Shown in pieces: positions 7,745 through 15,387 of a stretch of DNA of 26,607 nucleotides. The stretch is from Chara braunii. Its lineage: Eukaryota > Streptophyta > Charophyceae > Charales > Characeae. The notes beneath the pieces were generated by a model, which was given only the letters and a program-made list of their open reading frames with translations, ran no database searches and had not been told where the DNA came from. A program made the translations under genes and the position numbers. How positions within the stretch are numbered: the first letter of the stretch is position 1; the number at the start of each line of letters is the position of its first letter. The DNA lies in the NCBI GenBank assembly GCA_003427395.1, contig BFEA01000344.1, forward strand, positions 171,930-198,536, read 5' to 3'.

Positions 7745-7838
7745 GACAAAGAAAAAAGAAAAAAGGAGAAAAAAAAATAGAAAATAGAAAAAGAAAAAAG
7801 AAAAAGAGAAAAAAAGAAAAAGAAAAAGAAAAAAAAGG
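7745..7838 (+). repeat. A/G simple tract
   Basis: About 90 bases of A runs broken by single G (AAAAAGAAAAAGAGAAAAA style). On the minus strand it would be a long T-rich tract. Confidence 0.8.
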
Positions 7839-7851
7839 TTGCTCCAGTCTC

Positions 7852-7894
7852 ATTGTGGGGAGCTGCACCTGCTGGAAACCAGGTCCCGCATGCC
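7852..7894 (+). repeat. Core-repeat copy
   Basis: TTGTGGGGAGCTGCACCTGC then TGGAAACCAGGTCCCGCATG. Same family as 5101 and 10287, preceded by the A/G tract as other copies are preceded by homopolymers. Confidence 0.75.
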
Positions 7895-7996
7895 ATGGCT
7901 AACATCACATGAAACCCAACCATGTTCTGCCCCCTCCAATTAGGACTGCGTGCACTACTTCCCTGCTAGATGAAGGACTGGCAGCCAGCTGAGGCT

Positions 7997-8565
7997 AGGG
8001 TTGGACCCCAGAGGAAAAAGGATGGAAAAAAAAGCCGGCCAAATAAAAAAGGGGCAAAGAATTTTGGAAAGCTTTAAAGCAGTTTTGCAGGGACCCCACC
8101 GCGGAGGCCCACATGCGCTTGGGAAACCCTTTGGAAATCAGTTGAGCCAATCGTTGCCTGTCTCCATCGGCACTCATTTGTTTTGTTCTTTTTTCCTTTG
8201 TTTTTCTTTTTTTTTTGTGGCCCTCTTCATCGCTATTGGCTGCTGCCTCCCGTGAGACTTTTCCAAGACTTTTCCAGGAACGACATGCCCTCCTCCCTAC
8301 CCTCTCCCCCCTACCCTCTAGAGTTGGCACAAAATTGCAGTGAGGAATCCACCCGTGAGACTTTTCCAGGCTGCGGACTATGTGAAAACACAAAACTTTG
8401 TTTTTCGGACTTTTTCCAAGCCGCAATCTTCGGTCTGTGGGGTCCCGGAAAACGGTTTGCGGGAGAAATTTCACCTTTTCCTGGACATCTGCTGCAGGCT
8501 GTGAGGTCCTGGAACAGTTTTGCAGCAAAGTTTTTCCGTTCCGCAGTCCTGTGGGGTCCAACCCT
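7997..8565. mobile_element. Non-autonomous element with ~19-bp terminal inverted repeats
   Basis: The left end AGGGTTGGACCCCAGAGGA (7997-8015) matches the reverse complement of the right end (8547-8565) at 18 of 19 bases. The interior is 569 bp and carries no transposase. It has an imperfect internal repetition of CTGTG(G/A)GGTCC..GGAA and GTGAGACTTTTCCA(A/G)G. The 188-codon minus frame (8561-7995) starts and stops in the repeats and is Lys/Phe-rich, so I do not call a gene. I could not find a clean target-site duplication: left flank GAGGCT, right flank TACTAG. Superfamily is undetermined; the YAGGG-like end would suit hAT. Confidence 0.6.
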
Positions 8566-8940
8566 TACTAGCACTTAGTTCAGATTCATTCGCTATGTGG
8601 AGAGGGAGACCTATCCATTCCTTACCAGGCTGCCATCTGTCACTTTCTTCCCTGGCCTATCGGCACCTTATGTATTTGCTATATTTGCTAAATTAACTCT
8701 GAAAAAAGAGGTGGTTGACAACTATATTTGTAATAAAGGGGGCTGCTTTCACCACCTCCCCTAGTAGAGGTTGCAGGTTGTTGTTTACAAAAAAAAAAAA
8801 AAAAAAGAAGATTGAGAACCTGAGGTGAGTGGTTTGTCTATGATCCTTGTCACTTTTCTTTGATATGACAAGGGTTGTGCTCCACCGACTTACTTTAAGA
8901 ATATCCCCAAAGTCTCGGTAAATGTGGAGCTCTTCCCGTA
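8566..8940. other. Spacer with poly(A), no gene
   Basis: The stretch holds an A run (8789-8806) and an AT-rich stretch at 8675-8725. No coding signal is seen. Confidence 0.4.
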
Positions 8941-9423
8941 AGAATTTTTGGGGCTCCACCCACCTCGTCTTTTGGGACTCTTACGAAAACAGCGCCTTGC
9001 AGCAGGGGCAAATTGTGCTCTCCATTTCCACAGACGCAAGACTTGTGGCCTGATACATTGGACCGTTTTTAAGGGAACGGAGTTCTTGGAAAAAGATACG
9101 GTAGCCAGTAGTCTCAAGTTAAGAACACCAGAATCAGCAACCGGTCGCGGAGAACAGAGGGGAACTCCCACTTTCAGTGATTGTAGGGAATTCGTCAGTG
9201 CATGCAGGGAAATCCCCAAAAGGGGAAAAATGTAGAAACGGCTGTGGAGCCCCAAATTCTTTAAACCACCAGTACTTCCTAAAGTCGCGCCGGTTAACGC
9301 TACGTGATTTAAGGAAAGGTACGGGCCACTACAGGAGCGCCCAAATTCATCCAACTAGAAACGTTTCTACTCTATTTTTTTCGGCGGCCGATAGCTGGGC
9401 CAAGTACTGGTGGTTCAAGGAAC
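8941..9423. repeat. Nested inverted repeats in a foldback-like segment
   Basis: GAATTTTTGGGGCTCCACCC (8941-8960) is partly complementary to CTGTGGAGCCCCAAATTC (9242-9259). Immediately after, AATTCTTTAAACCACCAGTACTT (9255-9277, described in two pieces) pairs at 20 of 23 positions with the complement of 9402-9424. The GTACTGGTGGTTTAA motif recurs at 15471-15485, 15835-15849 and, inverted, 16211-16225. The two dyads share the AATTC at 9255-9259. A 154-codon minus frame (9354-8890) crosses the structure and is probably not a gene. Confidence 0.6.
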
Positions 9424-9460
9424 TTCCCTCAAGAACCCCAGTGGAACACAATCCTAAATG

Positions 9461-9486
9461 TCAGCAAGTACAAAGTCACTTGCTGA
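9461..9486. repeat. Short perfect hairpin
   Basis: TCAGCAAGT (9461-9469) and ACTTGCTGA (9478-9486) are exact complements with an 8-base loop. There is no T-run directly after the hairpin, so it is not a simple terminator. Confidence 0.6.
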
Positions 9487-9594
9487 TGTCATAGAAGGCA
9501 GTGTGAGGCTGCCTTTTTTTTCTTCTTCAAGTTGGGACTCTTTGAAAAATAACATGTTTTTTTTTGGGAACTGGCTGTGGGAGGGTTGTGGTGA

Positions 9595-9682
9595 GGGGAC
9601 ACTGGACCTGTTTTCCACCAGCTTCACTCTGGACCCAGTTTCCAGCAAGTGTAGCTCCCCACCAATAGATGGGAGCCATCTG
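9595..9682 (-). repeat. Core-repeat copy with doubled core, inverted
   Basis: ACACTGGACCTGTTTTCCAC and, 30 bases later, CTGGACCCAGTTTCCAGCAA then GTGTAGCTCCCCACCAATAG then ATGGGAGC are the reverse complement of the family. As at 5101 and 10287, two GGTCCAG cores are present. Confidence 0.8.
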
Positions 9683-9722
9683 TGGGGTGGGTACTACCCA
9701 GATGCTACCACCAGCAGATGTT

Positions 9723-9724
9723 TC

Positions 9725-9765
<41 letters not shown>

Positions 9766-9768
9766 CTT
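9723..9768 (+). repeat. (AATA)n simple repeat
   Basis: An A-rich run passes into ATAAATAAATAAATAAATAA. It sits at the end of the inverted core-repeat copy, like a degenerate tail. Confidence 0.8.
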
Positions 9769-9771
9769 ACC

Positions 9772-10020
9772 TCCGAGCCTGTTTTCACCGAGCCTGAATT
9801 TCACTGCGCTCCGAGTTTTGCCGAGCCTGGGTCCCACTCCATTTTCCTCCTGGTACTCTCACGGAAAGAACAAAAAAAAAAAAAAGAAGAATAAAAGTTG
9901 CGGCAGTGAAACTCACAAAAGAAGAAAAGGCAAAAAAAGAAACAAAGCTTTGGGCGTGATTGCAGTTGTATACATTCTTGGAAGTGGTAGTGTGAGTGTG
10001 CCCTCAGTGAGGGCATCTCA
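9772..10020 (-). repeat. Diverged copy of the 16.2-kb repeat family
   Basis: GCCGAGCCTGGGTCCCACTCC (9825-9841, in part) parallels CCGACCCTGGGTCCCACCCC at about 10767. The following ACTCACAAAAGAAGAAAAGG...GTAGTGTGAGTGTGCCCTC parallels 10560-10660. The short motif CCGAGCCTG is repeated at about 9773, 9789 and 9827. Similarity is loose, so this call is tentative. Confidence 0.4.
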
Positions 10021-10044
10021 GCCGCGTGGCCAGGTTGTCAGATC

Positions 10045-10176
10045 CGAGAAAGACAAGAAAGGGAAAAAAAAAAAACGGAAACACGGATTCGGCCGTGAAA
10101 ATGGCTTCCTCTAAGTGCATTACAATCCTCTGAGGAAACACAGCTTGAGCAGATCACGGATTCCGCCCTGCCTCGT
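10045..10176 (-). repeat. 16.2-kb family copy, distal half
   Basis: Read on the minus strand, AACGAGGCAGGGCGGAATCC, then CTGTGTTTCCTC, then GCACTTAGAGGAA, then TTTTCACGGCCGAATCCGTG match 16516-16640. The proximal half continues at 10550-10830 on the other side of a 360-bp insertion. Confidence 0.85.
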
Positions 10177-10562
10177 TGGCAGGGGACTCTTTTTTTTTTT
10201 TTTTTCACAAAAGGCCCTTGCACAAGACCTCTATCCTGGTGGTGGTAAGAGAACCACCGGGATTGAGGCTTTGCCTAGCGGGCCGCTCCATCTATTGGTG
10301 GGGAGCAACACCTGCTGGAAACCGGGTCCAGCGTCCCTTTAATACATCTTTGCCAAACAGTACATCAATGGGAGTGACGCCATTGTGCTGGAAACCGGGT
10401 CCAGCGTCCCATATCCAATCTGCTCTTCTGTACCTAACCTGCAGCAGGTTCGGGTATTGGGGGGGGCCACCGGGGGGCACCAGTGGAATCTCCCTCCATC
10501 CACCTACTGTCCTCCTGGCGCCTGCAATAAAGTGTGTTTGAAAAAAAACTGGCAGGGGACTC
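10177..10562 (+). mobile_element. 360-bp retroposon-like insertion with 13-bp target-site duplication
   Basis: TGGCAGGGGACTC occurs at both 10177-10189 and 10550-10562, and only once in the uninterrupted copy of the host repeat (16505-16517, inverted). The insert (10190-10549) begins with T15, has a GGTGGT..ACCACC hairpin, and carries two family cores (CTGGAAACCGGGTCCAG at about 10315 and 10389). It ends with AATAAA (10526-10531), a short A-run (10541-10548) and the second duplication. The A-tail and long target duplication point to L1-type machinery. Orientation is uncertain because both ends carry homopolymers that would suit a tail. There is no coding capacity. Confidence 0.85.
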
Positions 10563-10830
10563 ATAACAAACACAGAAAGAAAAAAAAGAAAACAACAACT
10601 TTCAGAATGTGACCGTGTTTGTAGTAAGAAGCATTCTGTAGAGGAAGACTGTGAGCACGGCCTCCTAGACTACCATGCCCGACATCATTGCCGCACAGAA
10701 AGCATTTTTTTTCCCCCTTTTCCTTTCACGCGCGGGCAAAAGAAAACTAAGATTTATGGGACTTGCCGACCCTGGGTCCCACCCCCAATTTCTTCGGTAA
10801 TTTCCCAACACTGGCAGAGGTACTAATGGT
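10550..10830 (-). repeat. 16.2-kb family copy, proximal half
   Basis: On the minus strand, the segment from TAGTACCTCTGCCAGTGTTG through GGGAAATTAC, GGGGGTGGGACCCAGGGTCG, ACAGAATGC and GTGACC..TTCTGAAAG to TTATGAGTCCCCTGCCA matches 16218-16517 in order. Together with 10045-10176 it makes an almost full copy of the 16211-16645 element. Confidence 0.85.
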
Positions 10831-11335
10831 AATGCTCGCAGCTCATTCCATCTGGACTGAATTCCCTGACCTCGTTTTTCTTTTTTTTTCTTCTTTTTCC
10901 CCTGACTCTTCTGAGTTTTTCCCAAATCATTGCTTGGCACCAACCAGCTGAGATAATGAGCTTGGTCGCCCTGTTGATATTAGTGGGGTCTTTAGACAAC
11001 ATGGATGTAAATGTGAGTGTGAGTGAGTTGTATGGTGTGTGCGAGAGTGTTGGCCTTAGACACTGCTGTTACGTGATGGGGTTCGGGGAATATGAAAATG
11101 GAGGTGCAGCTACTTGCAAAATGCTCGGTCTTTGTGTTAGTCGGGGCCCGATTGGCCGGCCCACCCCACTCCCCGACTACCGCTGTTAGGGCAGGAGGCA
11201 ACATGCAATCCCTTCATTTTGAGGCGGCTATGCTTGCAGGGTTCCCTGTATAGCCTTAGGAGTTGTGGTAGGAAGGTGAAAGGTGAATGGTGAACGTGAG
11301 AGAAGTTGAGAAAACAACATAGCATACTTTTGCAA
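10831..11335. other. No gene recognised; one hairpin at 11138-11179
   Basis: TAGTCGGGG (11138-11146) and CCCCGACTA (11171-11179) are exact complements around a GC-rich loop. Open frames (10956-11189 plus and its minus shadows) show no domain; GTGAGTGTGAGTGAG at about 11013-11028 is simple repeat. Confidence 0.4.
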
Positions 11336-12359
11336 AAAAGGAAAAGAAAAGGGAAAATTTGTCTGGCGCCCCTGTAATTTCCATTAGTTTGCGTTGTGAC
11401 GAACTATTTTCTGCAATCGCACGACTTTCTGCGCGAAGCGGCCTCGGGGGTTGGGGACTGGTTGGTCAGGGGGGAATGAGTAGATAGGGGTCGGCTGGAC
11501 GAATTGCATGGATACCCTCGCTTCCTTCTTTTTGGCTATTGGGACCAAGGCTGGGAAAGTCCTGCGCAGACGATTGAGTGACCACGCCTTAGCGAGCGCG
11601 AAAAATAACGGTTGCCATAGCTTCTTTCTTGTTCTGCTGTGGGAGATGGGAATTTTGGCGCGATTAGCGCGCGGGAATGTCGTTTTTCAAATTTACAACG
11701 GATGGCGGCCTCTCGGAATTGTTTTTCTGTCTTTTCGGAATTTCTTTTTGCAAACAGGATTTAGACTAGGAATTTAGGTACTCTGAAATCTTGTTGCGCC
11801 GCGCTTCTTGCTTGCGCACCTCTCACCGCATGGGGACTGGGCTCTGACTATATCGCGCCCTTAATCCGGCGTGTAACTGTAATTTTTGGCGGGCGCGATT
11901 GTAACTGTACTCCTTCTTGATTCTCTCGTGTTTCGCCGCCTTCTCCCCCTCTGTCGTGCATGACCGGATCGATGCGTGGAGTGTGGCTGCGTCCCCCACG
12001 TCGCGGCTTGGCCATGCAAATGTAGGCACTTCCTTCTCTTCCCCTTCCTTTCACTTAGGCATAATTCCAGGTTCCTCCCGCAAGCATGCACACTATAAAT
12101 TTCGCAAGCGCAATTAGTATTCTCGCTAAGAATTTGGAAGTTAGCACGGTCAGTGAGGATCGGCTAACGAGTAAGTGGGAAGATGAGCAGAAGTGAGTCG
12201 GGCGACCCAACGAGCTGGTGCCGGGAAAGCGGGGTTGACGTGCGGGCCACGACGGACCGTGACATACGGGAGAACTTGGCTTGCATGCTCGGACTAAGCG
12301 GGGTGACGACTCGGTGTTGGTGCGAGGCGATGGATTGTCCGTATCGGAGGTGATGTGGC

Positions 12360-12361
<2 letters not shown>
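11336..12361. other. Unassigned stretch, possible promoter-like region
   Basis: No frame with a recognisable domain. TTTTGGCGCG (about 11655) and TTTTTGGCGGGCGCG (about 11882) match the E2F consensus TTTSGCGS, and the base composition is richer in CpG than the flanks. This is compatible with a regulatory region or with a decayed LTR. I found no matching downstream LTR in the window, and no primer-binding site such as TGGTATCAGAGC. Confidence 0.3.
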
Positions 12362-12433
<72 letters not shown>

Positions 12434-12460
12434 NNNNNNNNNNNNNNNNNNNNNNNNNNN

Positions 12461-12521
<61 letters not shown>
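12362..12521 (+). repeat. (GA)n microsatellite containing a 27-N gap
   Basis: GA dinucleotides run from about 12362 to 12521, interrupted by N at 12434-12460. The true length is unknown. A 273-codon frame passing through the tract as Arg-Glu repeats is an artefact of the dinucleotide and the gap. Confidence 0.98.
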
Positions 12522-12530
<9 letters not shown>

Positions 12531-13486
12531 GGATGATGCCTTCCTCTAACCTCTATATAAATTTTGATTTCAACCTTGGCCGAACTTGTTGCGGTCGTGT
12601 CGGATCTCCTTGTGAATCGTCTCGGATTTTCTGTTTATGGTGTGTGAAGAACGAACTCGCGCACTTCCCTCACCCCCCCTTCAAACAATCTTTGGATGCT
12701 GGCTTAATTCGAATTTCGTCGCTTTCTAGACCTCATTCTGCGCTTGGATTGGATGGGCCAACCTTCAGGTTTTGTGTGTGGGATGGCCGTGTGTGGGATG
12801 GTGTCTTTCTTTTCTTCGTCTGTGTAGTTTTGACAAGTGGCGTCGGCCCCTTTCTACTTATGACTATCCCTTGTTCGTGTTTCTTAGCGATCGGTTTGAT
12901 TCCCCCCCCCCCCCCCCCCCCCCCCACTCCTGTTTCACTTCATTATGGTGTGATCCGACATGACGATTGTCTACGCATGACCTCGGCGAGCTTGGGTTAT
13001 GATGATGCAGTCTTCTTCAGTTCCATGGTTGGATGCATAAACCTTTGTCGATCTCTCATGTATGCTTTTCTAGAAATTTGCACGGCCCTCGAGCTCGATT
13101 GATGTATGAGTAGTGGGACGATGCGTCTACGGAACTAAGTGTCCGGCGGACCAATCACCCGATTGCTAACACTGTCTTTGCCGGATCACTCATATGCATG
13201 TAAGTTTCCTGTCTCTTTTTGGGCAAAAAGGAAAGTCTAACGAAAACTCGGCGGTCCGGGCTCATGAATGATGGCTGATTCAAATATGTGATTACCCTCT
13301 GATTGCCTTCCTAATGTATGTTTCTTGACACACGCACTCGAGAGCGTAAGGGCCACGTGTTGGGCTGGCATGTCGAACTGATCAGACGATCCCCCGACCA
13401 AACGATAGCCAATCGATCCGATCCAACCAATTGGGCTCGACCCAAAAAAGGGGCATTACCTACACGCGTGTCCGCAAGACCCACGC
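12522..13486. other. Unassigned; TATA-like motif, poly(C), donor-like site
   Basis: TCTATATAAATT (about 12551-12562) follows the (GA)n tract, as GA-rich elements do in some plant core promoters. A run of about 24 C is at 12902-12925. ATGCATGTAAGTTTCC (about 13194-13209) looks like a splice donor. No domain is visible in any frame, so whether a transcription unit starts here cannot be settled from the sequence. Confidence 0.3.
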
Positions 13487-14110
13487 TTGAGTCTATGTCT
13501 AAACTCACAAGTTACGGATAACATGCATGATGGGATTCCCTTCCACGTCACAGATCGGGAAAGCCTGAAACATCGACGGTTCCGAGAATACTGGGAGTGG
13601 AAAAACGTCTGTCTTCTCGCACGACCCCGTCCCAACCCTCCAAAATTCCCCTTTCGGACTGGGAACGAACGTGTCTGTGAGTGGGACATTGAACAGGCCT
13701 TAAGCGCAATTCCTTTTCCCTCCCGATTCCCCAGCTCACACACGAGCCACGTCATTGCCGAACCCGGTGTTGTCATCATCGAGACATACTTCCCTCCCTA
13801 CTGCCTCGTGTTGCCTTTTCACTGTTTGACGGCGGCCTCGTGGCACACGCTTACCCCCTACTGGCCTCGAACCCCGTGCTCTGAGTGCCAACAGGACAGC
13901 GAGTACCGAGCTTCGGGGTTCGTTCGACGGACCCGGACTGAGGCCGAGCAGCGAGCACACAGCCTACGCCCGAGGCCCGCGTCGTTCGACTTCGAGGCTT
14001 ATCACGAGCGACGCCAGCGATTAATCAGGCAGCGCGACACGCATAGCGTTCCACCGGTTCATCAAATCCGTGCCCGGCCTTGGCAACGGAACTCGCGGGG
14101 ATGGCGATGA
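13487..14110 (+). CDS. 207-codon open frame, function unknown
   Basis: This is the longest frame in the window that is not simple repeat. It starts at ATG 13487, within a codon-rich, GC-balanced stretch, and ends at TGA 14108-14110. The product is basic, rich in Arg, Pro and Ser, with a charged C-terminal region (ASFDFEAYHERRQRLIRQRD near residues 168-187) that may be helical. No signal peptide, transmembrane segment or known domain is recognised. Minus-strand frames in the same place are shorter. It could be the remnant of a retroelement gag, an exon of a larger gene, or a chance frame. The dispersed repeat at 14180 lies 70 bases downstream, so a transposon origin is plausible. Confidence 0.3.
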   Translation: MSLCLNSQVTDNMHDGIPFHVTDRESLKHRRFREYWEWKNVCLLARPRPNPPKFPFRTGNERVCEWDIEQALSAIPFPSRFPSSHTSHVIAEPGVVIIETYFPPYCLVLPFHCLTAASWHTLTPYWPRTPCSECQQDSEYRASGFVRRTRTEAEQRAHSLRPRPASFDFEAYHERRQRLIRQRDTHSVPPVHQIRARPWQRNSRGWR

Positions 14111-14179
14111 TATCCCCAAAGCATAAAAGTCAGATGCGGCCCGCACTGGCTATCTTGCACAACTATCCTAAGGCTTGCC

Positions 14180-14295
14180 ACAAGAGATTTCAGTTCCGAC
14201 CTGGAACTCCACCCCTACTATCCTAAAATCCTTGGCACACCCCTTTTCCCACTCCGATCAGGAAGTCGCGCTAGGCGTGAGGTTGGGCGTCACAA
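14180..14295 (+). repeat. Dispersed repeat, copy 2 (partner at 6110)
   Basis: GAGATTTCAGTTCCGACCTG, TCCTAAAATCCTTGGCACAC and CCCACTCCGATCAGGAAGTC match 6112-6215 in order. It lacks the 20-base segment found in copy 1. The copies part company after GGGCGTCACA. Confidence 0.85.
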
Positions 14296-14394
14296 CGTTG
14301 CGCCCCTCCGACGGCCCACTTACCTTGTCGTACCCCTCTTACCATGATTCAGATTCCCATAAAACCTCGACATCGACCGGGCCTGAAATACTTT

Positions 14395-14500
14395 TGTTAC
14401 AACCTTACCGGTACCCGTTCCAAATTTGCAGTATGCCCCTACCGGATAGTCGTTGGGTACCAGCACCAAAAGTTTCCGTATGCCCTTACCGGCAGGGTGC
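14395..14500 (+). repeat. Short degenerate repeats with TACCGG
   Basis: CAACCTTACCGGTACC, GTATGCCCCTACCGGATAG and GTATGCCCTTACCGGCAGG occur at about 14400, 14430 and 14477. The last two share GTATGCCC(C/T)TACCGG at a spacing of 48 bases. Confidence 0.55.
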
Positions 14501-14579
14501 ACTGGCATGAATACTTCACCCCACCCCAGCACGGAATACTCCACAACCCCGTGTACCAAACCACACTCATCACCATCAG

Positions 14580-14880
14580 TGATAAATGAACTCTCACAGT
14601 GGATATAGCCATCGCAGTTCACCTCTCTATTGGTCGTGTGGCAATGGCGTCTTGGAGTCCTATGATCCTTCGATAATGGACTCTTATCTCCAGTATCCCC
14701 AAATGTAAGCCCTACCTAAGAGAGACATGTAAATGCCCAAAGTGTGATTGTTTTTTTTGGGATAAGTAGTTCCAGTCATGATCGAGTTCTTAATGGGCAA
14801 AAAAAACGACTACTACTGGCGAGTCAGTCACGTACTAAGTTCGGAAAGGCAATAAAATCACGGGGCGACTTTCACAACAG
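14580..14880. other. No recognised feature
   Basis: Unique-looking sequence with a T-run (14748-14757) and an A-run (about 14800-14807). No coding signal is seen before the integrase fragment. Confidence 0.4.
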
Positions 14881-14892
14881 GTAGGTCAGATC

Positions 14893-15080
14893 TTTTGCAG
14901 GCAGGGGACCGTGGCCATTTTACGATTTTGGTGGCCTGGTATGTTTGATGACGCAAAGAAGTACGTAGAGACATGTCAGGTCTGTCAGCGGGACAAGCCG
15001 CGAACTCAAGCACCGCTTGGGTTATTAAAGCCTTTACCTATCCCTGATGGTCCAGGATTGAGTGTTTCCATGCCGTCAGA
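14893..15080 (+). pseudogene. Ty3/gypsy integrase fragment (zinc-binding region to start of core)
   Basis: The frame reads FWWPGMFDDAKKYVETCQVC then QRDKPRTQAPLGLLKPLPIP. This is the classic end of the integrase H2C2 zinc-binding domain: the WWPGM block, the CxxC pair (C33 and C36 counted from the first base of this fragment), and the linker to the catalytic core (LLxPLPIP..P...VSM). Integrase inserts retrotransposon cDNA into the nuclear genome. The two upstream histidines expected before WWPGM are absent, and the sequence turns unrelated right after VSMP, before any catalytic Asp. No LTR, gag, protease, reverse transcriptase or RNase H was found nearby. It is therefore a short internal scrap, probably left by deletion, with a SINE-like unit lying immediately downstream. 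Confidence 0.9.
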
Positions 15081-15119
15081 GTTATGCATCTAGTGGCTAC
15101 ATTAACAATGAGAGCTAAT

Positions 15120-15305
15120 GGTGATGAGTGAGGCTGGGTATAGCGGGTTGTGGAGTATCCCTTACTGGGGCAAGGGGCTTCACTTTTTTGTTTGCTTGGC
15201 AAGCAGAAGGTCCCGTGTTCGATGCACGTTGGGCTCCTCCTCCATAGTTGCATTGCATTCTGTAAGACACTCACCATCTCCACTTTTTTTTTTTTTTTTA
15301 AATAA
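15120..15305 (+). mobile_element. SINE-like element with poly(T) tail
   Basis: TGTTCGATGCA (15216-15226) resembles the polymerase III B box. TGGGGCAAGGGG (15166-15177), about 50 bases upstream, resembles the A box TRGYNNARNGG. The segment GGCAAGCAGAAGGTCCCGTG then TTCGATGCACG..GGGCTCC has the layout of a tRNA-derived SINE body. The unit ends with a run of 16 T (15284-15299), a tail type known for Au-like plant SINEs. Target duplications were not clear. The 5' boundary is uncertain and may be within 15085-15130. Confidence 0.6.
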
Positions 15306-15387
15306 CTAGGGACATGGCATACTTGTTGAGGCCTTGAACTGGCAGTACACGGCCCCAGCCTTGCTAAATAGAAAACTCGCCGCCTGC

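Noticed and set aside
7995-8561. 188-codon minus frame filling the terminal-inverted-repeat element
   Set aside because: It begins and ends in the inverted repeats and has no transposase motif; internal repetition better explains the open frame.
9461-9486. Intrinsic terminator
   Set aside because: A perfect hairpin, but no T-run directly after it, and the context is a eukaryotic genome.
12281-13102. 273-codon plus frame with Arg-Glu repeats
   Set aside because: It runs through the (GA)n microsatellite and the N gap; the frame is an artefact of a dinucleotide repeat and the poly(C) run.
11336-14110. LTR retrotransposon body between two LTRs
   Set aside because: No matching pair of long direct repeats, primer-binding site or pol motif was seen in this stretch.
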